From: a virus
Length of the DNA: 26,843 nt
Direction: 5' to 3' (one strand)
Virus record (IMG/VR): IMGVR_UViG_3300032516_007631
Location: 1 to 26,843 of that record
Below, in pieces: positions 21,576 through 26,843 of this stretch (positions are counted from its first letter, which is position 1; every line of letters starts with the position of its first letter). The position numbers were made by a program, and so were the translations under genes. Under the pieces are notes generated by a model that had not been told where the DNA came from, did not search any database, and was given only the letters and a program-made list of their open reading frames with translations.

Positions 21576-21834
21576 CCTTCGCGTCGGTGGCCCCCGGCGC
21601 AGCCGCGGGGCCCTGGGTTGCCGGGCCCGCCGGGCCCTCCTTCACGAACGTGGCCCCCTCGTAGAGGTCCAGATACTCCTCGATCGCCACACGGCAGATT
21701 TCGGCCGGCGAGACACGCGTCTCGGTGTCGGTCGTCTCCTTGGCGGCCCGCTTCAGCAGCCGCGTATGCAGCGACCGCGGCATCACAAAACTGAAGGGTA
21801 CGGTTGGTTCGCCCTTCTTGAGTCGCTTCGCCAT
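21571..21834 (-). CDS. Ribbon-helix-helix-like small protein
   Basis: This 87-aa protein has VPFSFVMPRSLHTRLLKRAA followed by RVSPAEICRVAIEEYLDLY, a strand-helix-helix pattern like ribbon-helix-helix DNA-binding proteins, and a Pro/Ala-rich tail. It could be the regulator of this cluster; that is inference. The ATG at 21834 follows AAGGAGGAAG. The second duplicated spacer lies upstream and the first begins at its TAG stop, so it is flanked by the repeat. Confidence 0.66.
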   Translation of the reverse strand: MAKRLKKGEPTVPFSFVMPRSLHTRLLKRAAKETTDTETRVSPAEICRVAIEEYLDLYEGATFVKEGPAGPATQGPAAAPGATDAKG

Positions 21835-21843
21835 GACCTTCCT

Positions 21844-21908
21844 CCTTCCGGCGGAATTGCCGGGCTGGGGGCCGTCGGCGGGCGGCCCGTCGCCGGGCAC
21901 CTCCTACC
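21844..21908 (-). repeat. Duplicated spacer, copy 2
   Basis: This is the second copy of the 65-bp spacer (four differences from copy 1). Its palindrome is partly degenerate: GGGCCG and CGGCCC flank CCCGCCGA. It sits between the TAG of the 21904 gene and the start of the ribbon-helix-helix-like gene. The pair encloses exactly one gene, as expected if that gene was inserted or duplicated by recombination between the copies. Confidence 0.8.
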
Positions 21909-22332
21909 TGCCTGTCCGCTCGATGAGGACGCCACCGTCGATGAGGTTCCAGCCCCACGCCTCGCCCCAGGCGGCCGGCGGGTGGATGGTCGCCAGCACC
22001 TCGTCGGTGCCGGTCTGGCGGAGTTCCACCTTGCGGCCAACCTGCGTCGCGTACCACGCGGGGGCGTCGGTGCGGCAGACCAGGCGGCGGGGCCTGGGGT
22101 TGACCACCCGCATCCAGGGGATGTCGTCGCGCTGGGCGGTGTCGAAGTTGTTGTTGAAGAATTGGGGGTCCGGCCCGTTGCCCGACCAGTGGCACGTGCA
22201 GCAGTAGCGCGGGAAGTCCGGCTCGAAGGCGATGCGGTCGATGACCCATTCGTACCCGCCGCGGATCACTACGTCGCCCACCCGCAGGTCCTTGCCCATC
22301 ACGTTCTCGGTCTTGCGTGCTGCCGTTTTCAC
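21904..22332 (-). CDS. Unrecognised 142-aa protein
   Basis: This is a beta-rich soluble protein with LRVGDVVIRGGYEWVIDRI, a CCTCHW cysteine cluster, NNNFDTAQRDDIPWMRVV and a C-terminal NLIDGGVLIERTGR. No family is recognised. The GTG at 22332 has AGGAG seven bases upstream; an ATG eleven codons later (22299) is an alternative. It ends in TAG, which overlaps the AGGAGG-like start of the duplicated spacer. Confidence 0.62.
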   Translation of the reverse strand: MKTAARKTENVMGKDLRVGDVVIRGGYEWVIDRIAFEPDFPRYCCTCHWSGNGPDPQFFNNNFDTAQRDDIPWMRVVNPRPRRLVCRTDAPAWYATQVGRKVELRQTGTDEVLATIHPPAAWGEAWGWNLIDGGVLIERTGR

Positions 22333-22356
22333 GGTCTGCTCCTTGTTCTGGTCGCC

Positions 22357-22611
22357 TCACTCGGCGAAATTCTGGATGGCCCGCAGGTAGTCGGCCACGT
22401 CGCCGGCGGTGCCGTGGTAACCGTCGAGTTCCCGCTGGAGGCGGGCGGCGGCGTACTGCTGGCTGCGTTCGTCGCGGGTATCGACGTTCAGGTCAAAGAT
22501 GCCCGCCGCCCCGTCGCCGCGGATGCCGATGACCACCTTGCCCGCCACCTCGCGGCGGGCGATGTTCGCCCAGCCCTTCGTGCTCTCCACCGTCATGTGC
22601 GTGATCTTCAT
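22357..22611 (-). CDS. Unrecognised 84-aa protein
   Basis: This is a small alpha/beta protein, with VVIGIRGDGAAGIFDLNVDT and a C-terminal helix DVADYLRAIQNFAE. No family is recognised. AGGAGG seven bases before the ATG strongly supports the start. It ends in TGA, unlike the downstream genes, and an in-frame TGA in the short gap before its start closes the frame from the gene upstream. Confidence 0.62.
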   Translation of the reverse strand: MKITHMTVESTKGWANIARREVAGKVVIGIRGDGAAGIFDLNVDTRDERSQQYAAARLQRELDGYHGTAGDVADYLRAIQNFAE

Positions 22612-22629
22612 GGTTCATCCTCCTGTGCG

Positions 22630-22830
22630 TTACTTGGACATCCGCTCGATGCGGACGTTGATGTCGTTGCCGTAGCGGCGGCCGGCGATGCGCCAGGCCC
22701 GCTCGCGTGCTTCCTCGATCCGGTCGGCGCTGAAGGTGAAGCGGCCGACCCGCTCGTGGCTGACGGTGTCGGTCACGGTCGCCCGGTAGACCGTCGCCCC
22801 TTCGCGGTGGTCTTCGCGTCGTCGCTTCAT
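22630..22830 (-). CDS. Unrecognised 66-aa protein, first gene of the minus cluster
   Basis: This small protein has ATVYRATVTDTVSHERVGRF then a helix IEEARERAWRIAGRRYGN and a final strand INVRIERMSK, a compact beta-alpha-beta shape. No family is recognised. AAGGAG six bases before the ATG at 22830 supports the start. Copy C of the two-part motif is 37 bases upstream, so the cluster promoter probably lies between this gene and the divergent 22943 gene. Confidence 0.62.
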   Translation of the reverse strand: MKRRREDHREGATVYRATVTDTVSHERVGRFTFSADRIEEARERAWRIAGRRYGNDINVRIERMSK

Positions 22831-22867
22831 CGCAGGCTCCTTCGCCGTTCGTGTTCGTCCCCGCCAG

Positions 22868-22932
22868 TGGATCAGGGCTTGCTTTCGGCGACGAATCAAG
22901 GCGAAAAGATGGACGTGCATCAATAATTCCGG
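22868..22932 (-). promoter_or_regulatory. Two-part motif, copy C
   Basis: TGGATCAGGGC (22868-22878, plus strand) with one ATTCCGG (22926-22932), 54 bases apart rather than 42-43 as in the other copies. On the minus strand TTGATT lies 17 bases before CCTGAT, a possible promoter for the eight-gene cluster. It occupies the divergent gap before the packaging genes. Confidence 0.38.
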
Positions 22933-22942
22933 GAGACCGGCC

Positions 22943-23143
22943 GTGGCCGAACAGAACCTGACTTCAACCGAACGCGTGAACCCGGCGGCCCTGGCCGTCG
23001 AGGATGCGGCGCGGGCCCTGGGCCTGCCCGTGGACGCCATCCGGCAGGACATCGCGGAAGGCGCCCCAAGCAATGCCGACGGGACGGTGAACCTGGTGCA
23101 CTACGCCGCGTGGCTCAATGGGAAACTGGCCGATGGCGATTGA
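22943..23143 (+). CDS. Small HTH-like protein before the terminase
   Basis: This 66-aa protein contains VEDAARALGLPVDAIRQDIA followed by NADGTVNLVHYAAWLNGK, a helix-turn-helix-like unit. Its position just before the large terminase suggests a small-terminase or DNA-recognition role, but it is shorter than usual small subunits. The GTG at 22943 has GGGAG seven bases upstream. It overlaps the terminase start by 11 bases. Its C-terminal segment resembles the N-terminal segment of the terminase (GDGTRIHFVKYVRWLV). Confidence 0.6.
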   Translation: MAEQNLTSTERVNPAALAVEDAARALGLPVDAIRQDIAEGAPSNADGTVNLVHYAAWLNGKLADGD

Positions 23144-25415
23144 CCTCACGAACCTGACCCAAACGGAACTCCTTCAGCTCGTGAACGCCACGCCGCTGGG
23201 GACGGTCCTGACGCGCTCGCGCTTACGCCGGCAGATGGACGCCGCGGCGTTCCGCTTCGGCGACGGCACGCGCATCCACTTCGTCAAGTACGTGCGGTGG
23301 CTGGTCACGGAACATGACCGTCCCCGGTCCAAGCCCATCGACTACATGGAGGCCCGAAAACGCCAGGCCGACCGCAACCGCGCCGCCACGAAGGCCTCGC
23401 AGGACATCCACCCGATTCCGGAGATCGTTGATTACGACCGCCGCAAGGCCGCCGGCCAGTCCTTCCACCGCTTTTGCATGACCTACTTTCCCGGGGTGTT
23501 CTGGCGACCGTGGTCCGAAGACCATCTGCGGGTGATCGGCAAGATCGAGAAGGCCGTCCGCGAAGACGGCCTCTTCGCCTTCGCCATGCCGCGCGGGTCG
23601 GGCAAGACCGCCCTGGCGCGCTGTGCGGCTCTCTGGGCCATCCTCTACGGCTACCGCCCCTATGTCTGCATGATCGCCGGCAGCCAGGACAACGCGCGGG
23701 AACTCCTGAGGCCCGTCTGCACGTTCATCCTGGAAGAGCCGCTCCTCCTGGATGACTTCCCCGAGGCGGTGTACCCGCTGCGGTGCCTGGAGAACTCCTC
23801 GAAGCGGCAGCTTCAGCAGCACATCCAGGGCCGTCTGACGCACGTCCACTGGGGCCTCGACAAGATGGTCTTCCCGTCCGTCGAGGGCGAGTACCTGCCC
23901 AGGGCGCTGCGTGACGACGGCGGGGAGGTCTCGCCCTCGGCCGGGTCGATCATCACGACCACCAGCCTGGACTCCAATCTTCGCGGCCAGCAGCACACCC
24001 GCCCCGACCGGACCATCATCCGGCCGTCGCTGGTGCTCCTCGATGACCCGCAGACGCGGGAATCGGCCCGCTCGGTCGAGCAGACCAAGAAGCGCCTGGA
24101 CCTCCTGCACGGCGACGTGATGGGCATGGCCGGGCCTGGGGAGACGATCTCGGCGCTCCTCACGTGCACGGTGATGTACGAGGGCGACCTGGCGGACACG
24201 CTGCTGGATAAGGAGAAGTCGCCGGAGTGGGACTCGGAGCGCACGCGCCTGGTCTACGCCTTCCCCTCGAACGAGAAACTCTGGCAGGAGTACGCCGAGG
24301 TTCGCCGCACCCAGGGCAAGACGGCCGCGACGGAGTTCTACCGGCAGCACCAGGCAGCGATGGACGCAGGCGCGAAGGTCGCGTGGCCGGCGCGATTCGA
24401 TGGGAAGAAGGGCGAGGCGAGCGCCGTCCAGCACGCGATGAACCTGCGCCTGAGGATGGGGCCGGATGCCTTCTCGGCGGAGTGCCAGAACGAGCCGATG
24501 CAGGAACAGTTGCACGACCAGGTCCTGACCCCCGAGCAGGTGTGCGAGAAGATAAGCGGCCGGCCCCGCGGCGAGGTGCCGCTGGCGTGCACCAAGGTCA
24601 CCACGTTCATCGATGTGCACGACCGCCTGCTCTACTGGTGCGTGTGCGCGTGGCAGGAAGACTTCACGGGGTCTATCCTTGATTACGGCACATTCCCGGA
24701 CCAGAAGCGCGGCTACTTCACGATGGCCGACGCCACGCGGACGTTGGGGCGGGCCTTCCCCGGCATGGGGACCGACGGCGCCATCCAGGCGGGCCTCGAG
24801 CGGCTGGTTTTGGACTACCTCGCGAGAGACTGGAAGCGCACGGGGGGCGGCCTGATGAAGATCGACCGGCTCCTCGTGGACTCCGGCTTCAAGCCAGGCA
24901 TCGTGGCGGGGGTCAAGCACAAGGTGGGCGGCGCGGCGATGATGCTCTCGAAGGGCGTGGGCATCCGGGCGGGCCGAAAGCCCATGTCGAGTTACGCCCG
25001 CCGCCCCGGCGAACAGCATGGCCACTTCTGGTACGTCCCGAACGTAAAGAAGACGGCCGAGTTCCCGCACGTGCAGGTGGATGTGAATTACTGGAAGACG
25101 TTCGTGCATGCCGGCCTCGCGACAGCCGCCGGCGACCGGGGCTCCATCTCCCTCTTCGGCAGGAAGCCGAAGGACCACGAACTGTTCGCCGAGCATATTG
25201 CCCACGCCGAAACGTGGGTCGAGACACAGGGCCACGGTCGCGTGGTCCACGAGTGGTCCCCGAGACCCTCACGCCCCGACAACCATTGGTTTGACTGCCT
25301 CGTCGGCTGCGCAGCAGCCGCCTCGATGTGCGGCGTGAAGGTGCCGGGCGAAGACGCCAAGCCCGCCCGCCAGCGAAAACGGTACACGCAGGAAGACCTG
25401 AGGAGAAAACCATGA
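23133..25415 (+). CDS. terL: Phage terminase large subunit (GpA type)
   Basis: This 760-aa packaging motor has an N-terminal accessory segment (residues 1-65) that looks like the preceding small protein. The ATPase has Walker A PRGSGKT (153-159) and Walker B LVLLDDPQ (300-307). The C-terminal nuclease has TFIDVHD at about 491-497 (Asp494, Asp497) and a late acidic/histidine segment near PDNHWFDCLVG. It would cut concatemeric DNA and pump it into proheads through the portal. I start at 23133 (MAIDLTNL); an ATG five codons earlier is possible. The stop overlaps the next gene (ATGA). Confidence 0.9.
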   Translation: MAIDLTNLTQTELLQLVNATPLGTVLTRSRLRRQMDAAAFRFGDGTRIHFVKYVRWLVTEHDRPRSKPIDYMEARKRQADRNRAATKASQDIHPIPEIVDYDRRKAAGQSFHRFCMTYFPGVFWRPWSEDHLRVIGKIEKAVREDGLFAFAMPRGSGKTALARCAALWAILYGYRPYVCMIAGSQDNARELLRPVCTFILEEPLLLDDFPEAVYPLRCLENSSKRQLQQHIQGRLTHVHWGLDKMVFPSVEGEYLPRALRDDGGEVSPSAGSIITTTSLDSNLRGQQHTRPDRTIIRPSLVLLDDPQTRESARSVEQTKKRLDLLHGDVMGMAGPGETISALLTCTVMYEGDLADTLLDKEKSPEWDSERTRLVYAFPSNEKLWQEYAEVRRTQGKTAATEFYRQHQAAMDAGAKVAWPARFDGKKGEASAVQHAMNLRLRMGPDAFSAECQNEPMQEQLHDQVLTPEQVCEKISGRPRGEVPLACTKVTTFIDVHDRLLYWCVCAWQEDFTGSILDYGTFPDQKRGYFTMADATRTLGRAFPGMGTDGAIQAGLERLVLDYLARDWKRTGGGLMKIDRLLVDSGFKPGIVAGVKHKVGGAAMMLSKGVGIRAGRKPMSSYARRPGEQHGHFWYVPNVKKTAEFPHVQVDVNYWKTFVHAGLATAAGDRGSISLFGRKPKDHELFAEHIAHAETWVETQGHGRVVHEWSPRPSRPDNHWFDCLVGCAAAASMCGVKVPGEDAKPARQRKRYTQEDLRRKP

Positions 25416-25624
25416 CGACCACGAAAACCCGTCCGCTCGCCAAGCACGTTGCTGTGCCACCGGCAGCGCCGTGCCCCACACCGCCGCGGGGTCTGGAATG
25501 CCGGGGTTGCGGATGCCGGGACCTGCGGGTGCTCTACACCCGGTACCGTGCCGGCTCCATCGTGCGGGTGCGGGCGTGCCGGCACTGCGGTCGGCGTCTG
25601 GTTACCCGCGAGACGGCCGGGTAG
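25412..25624 (+). CDS. Small zinc-ribbon protein after the terminase
   Basis: This 70-aa protein has CRGC (Cys30, Cys33) and CRHC (Cys56, Cys59) around RVLYTRYRAGSIVRVRA, resembling the zinc ribbon of NrdR and of phage Com-like regulators. The ATG overlaps the terminase stop, and GAGGAG is seven bases upstream. It could bind DNA or mRNA; a Com-like role towards the Mom-like gene is conceivable but unsupported by position. It ends in TAG. Confidence 0.65.
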   Translation: MTTTKTRPLAKHVAVPPAAPCPTPPRGLECRGCGCRDLRVLYTRYRAGSIVRVRACRHCGRRLVTRETAG

Positions 25625-25676
25625 GTGAGAAAAGTACGCTAATGTACGAATCTTGCCACCGGGCACCCGGAGAGAT

Positions 25677-25705
25677 TTGCGTGGGCACTGACAACATGGT
25701 TAGAT
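25677..25705 (+). promoter_or_regulatory. Candidate promoter between terminase and portal
   Basis: TTGCGT (25677-25682) and TTAGAT (25700-25705) are spaced by 17 bases in a 227-base gap with no gene. Transcription would begin near 25712 and run towards the hairpin at 25775. It may also serve the head genes if the hairpin is leaky. Confidence 0.35.
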
Positions 25706-25774
25706 CATAGGCGATAGACTGACCGGGCGACCGTTCGGCGGCTGATCACTGCCGGGCGGATGCCGAGAAGATTT

Positions 25775-25815
25775 GAGGCCATGCGGGGCCGCAAACCTGC
25801 GTGGCCTCTTCTTTT
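25775..25815 (+). terminator. Rho-independent-like terminator before the head genes
   Basis: GAGGCCATGC (25775-25784) pairs with GCGTGGCCTC (25799-25808) over ten positions with one G-U, and TTCTTTT follows at once. The shape is a standard intrinsic terminator. Its position between the packaging genes and the head genes is unusual and suggests regulated read-through or a short separate RNA. Confidence 0.55.
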
Positions 25816-25851
25816 CGGCCTGCCCGGTCGGTTGCGGCGGAGGGCATGACA

Positions 25852-26049
25852 GTGGCGGATGACCTTGAGGACGCGATTCGCACCAGCGCCGAGGGGCCGA
25901 AGTCGGCCTCCGGCGATTCGGGGAGCATGCAGCAGCATCCGCTCCCAGACCAGATTGCGGCGGACAAGTACCTGGCATCCAAGGGCGCGATGGCCAGGAA
26001 GGGACTGGGCCTTACGCGGGTGAAGATTGTCCCGCCGGGGACGGTGTGA
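25852..26049 (+). CDS. Small head-region protein before the portal
   Basis: This 65-aa protein begins MADDLEDAIRTSAEGPKSAS and continues with QIAADKYLASKGAMARKGLG. Proteins of this size between terminase and portal in lambda-like phages are head-tail joining or completion proteins (gpW position), so that role is inferred from place and shape; I see no proof of the gpW family. The GTG at 25852 is preferred because GGAGGG lies seven bases upstream; the ATG two codons earlier would be too close to it. The portal start follows two bases after the stop. Confidence 0.6.
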   Translation: MADDLEDAIRTSAEGPKSASGDSGSMQQHPLPDQIAADKYLASKGAMARKGLGLTRVKIVPPGTV

Positions 26050-26051
26050 CG

Positions 26052-26843
26052 ATGGGCTGGTGGCCTTGGGCAAAACGGGTGCGGTCGGCCGTGCGGTTCA
26101 TCCGCGCGAAGTTCGACTCCGCCCAGACCACGCCCGAGAACCGTCGCCACTGGGCCAATGCCGATGGCTTGGCGGCCAACGCGGCGGCCAACCCGGAAGT
26201 CCGCCGGACCCTTCGGAGCCGTGCCCGCTACGAGGTGGCCAATAACTCCTACGCCCGCGGGATCGTCCTGACTCTGGCCAATGATGTGATCGGCACGGGG
26301 CCGCGGCTCCAGATGCTCCTCGCGAACGGCGCCGACGCCGGCGCTAACCAGACTATCGAGCGTGAGTTTGCGGCGTGGGCCAAGGCCGTCGATCTCGCCG
26401 GCGAACTTCGCACGATGCGGATGGCTCGCGCACAGGACGGCGAGACATTCGCTCTGCTCGTCACCAACGACGCCCTGGCCTCACCCGTCAAACTCGACCT
26501 GCGGCTCGTCGAGGCCGACCAGGTGGCGACCACGGACCCTATGCCGGGTGTCACCAAGCGGAATGCGGTCGATGGCATCGTCTTCGACGAGTTCGGCAAC
26601 CCGCTCGAGTATCACATTCTCAAGGCGCATCCCGGCAGTGGCAAGGCGGTGGCCGGCCAAGAGTACGACCGCGTGCCGGCGGAGTCCGTCATCCACTGGT
26701 TCCGCCAGGACAGGCCGGGCCAGTCGCGGGGGCTGCCGGACATCCTCCCTGCCCTGTCCCTCTTTGCCCAGCTTCGGCGGTACACGCTCGCGGTGATCGC
26801 GGCGGCAGAGTCGGCGGCAAACATCGCCATCTTTATGAAGACC
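26052..26843 (+). CDS. Phage portal protein, lambda family (partial)
   Basis: This is 264 codons of a portal protein, open to the window end. It matches lambda-type portals (PF05136), with ARYEVANNSYARGIVLTLAN then DVIGTGPRL, RMARAQDGETFALLV, LDLRLVEADQVAT, GIVFDEFGNPLEYHI and HWFRQDRPGQSRGLPDI. Portals form the dodecameric DNA gate at the capsid vertex and dock the terminase. The ATG at 26052 begins MGWWPWAKRVRSAVRFIRA. Perhaps half the gene lies beyond the window. Confidence 0.9.
   Translation, partial: MGWWPWAKRVRSAVRFIRAKFDSAQTTPENRRHWANADGLAANAAANPEVRRTLRSRARYEVANNSYARGIVLTLANDVIGTGPRLQMLLANGADAGANQTIEREFAAWAKAVDLAGELRTMRMARAQDGETFALLVTNDALASPVKLDLRLVEADQVATTDPMPGVTKRNAVDGIVFDEFGNPLEYHILKAHPGSGKAVAGQEYDRVPAESVIHWFRQDRPGQSRGLPDILPALSLFAQLRRYTLAVIAAAESAANIAIFMKT

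Noticed and set aside
19546-22926. A 1126-codon open frame on the plus strand, with AGGAGG and ATG overlapping the Mom-like stop and a hydrophobic start ([13 protein letters not shown]).
   Set aside because: Its codons lie exactly opposite those of eight minus-strand genes that share one frame. In GC-rich genes the codons TTA, CTA and TCA are rare, so this register stays open. The product is repetitive Leu/Arg/Gly/Val-rich sequence with no family, and the minus-strand genes have domains and ribosome-binding sites. The Shine-Dalgarno-like start is curious but not enough.
23223-25250. Open frame of 675 codons on the minus strand opposite the terminase.
   Set aside because: It mirrors the terminase codons, and no family or ribosome-binding site was seen.
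1-26843. tRNA genes, CRISPR repeats and insertion-sequence ends.
   Set aside because: Reading both strands I found no cloverleaf-like segment, no regular repeat-spacer array and no transposase.

Overview
The window is about 27 kb of GC-rich bacterial DNA. It looks like most of the early half of an integrated tailed phage or phage-like element, with a recombinase/toxin-antitoxin island at its left end. The combination of a large serine recombinase with DUF2924, an AbiE pair, a HARE-HTH protein, a phage sigma factor and this terminase/portal type is one I associate with Planctomycetota (Phycisphaerae-like) genomes. That host assignment is inference. I see no tRNA, rRNA or CRISPR array.

Left island (1-4453, all minus strand). 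In transcription order this holds a 64-aa protein, a DUF2924 protein, a large serine recombinase and a KorB-like HTH protein, the last three coupled by ATGA overlaps. An AbiE-type pair (DUF6088-like antitoxin, AbiEii nucleotidyltransferase toxin) follows with its own palindromic operator. A divergent unrecognised two-gene module (4675-6888, plus strand) comes next; its second gene appears to be cut by a one-base frameshift.

Replication and recombination region (7233-15972, plus strand). It encodes a sigma-70-like factor with its ribosome-binding site in a hairpin, a DUF1599/Nmad1 protein, a SEC-C protein, a zinc ribbon, a Sak4-like RecA-fold ATPase, an SSB-like protein, a ParB-like HTH protein, a DEAH helicase, a zinc-ribbon/TOPRIM primase and a DnaD-like initiator. 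A candidate origin with 11-bp-phased iterons and an AT-rich tract sits before a RusA resolvase. Most genes are joined by 1-15 bp overlaps, indicating translational coupling.

The standout is in the helicase. It carries a 253-residue intein whose Hint splicing halves are in the helicase frame, while the homing endonuclease (HNH type with a zinc ribbon) lies in a different frame, wholly inside the intein, with its own Shine-Dalgarno sequence and ATG. The helicase frame stays open all the way through.

Modification and accessory region (16027-22830). A ParB-domain DNA methyltransferase and a phage Mu Mom-like DNA modification enzyme flank an opposite-strand Fic gene with a four-box symmetric operator. 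A minus-strand cluster of eight small genes follows. All eight lie in one reading frame, six end in TAG, and they are separated by in-frame spacers including a duplicated 65-bp spacer. A two-part motif (ATTCCGG ... TGGATCAGGGC on the plus strand) precedes two of these genes and also the DUF2924 gene of the left island, tying both regions to one element.

Packaging region (22943-26843, plus strand). It contains a small HTH-like protein, a GpA-type large terminase, a zinc ribbon, a roughly 100-nt promoter/terminator-bounded gap, a small head-region protein and a lambda-type portal protein cut off by the window end.
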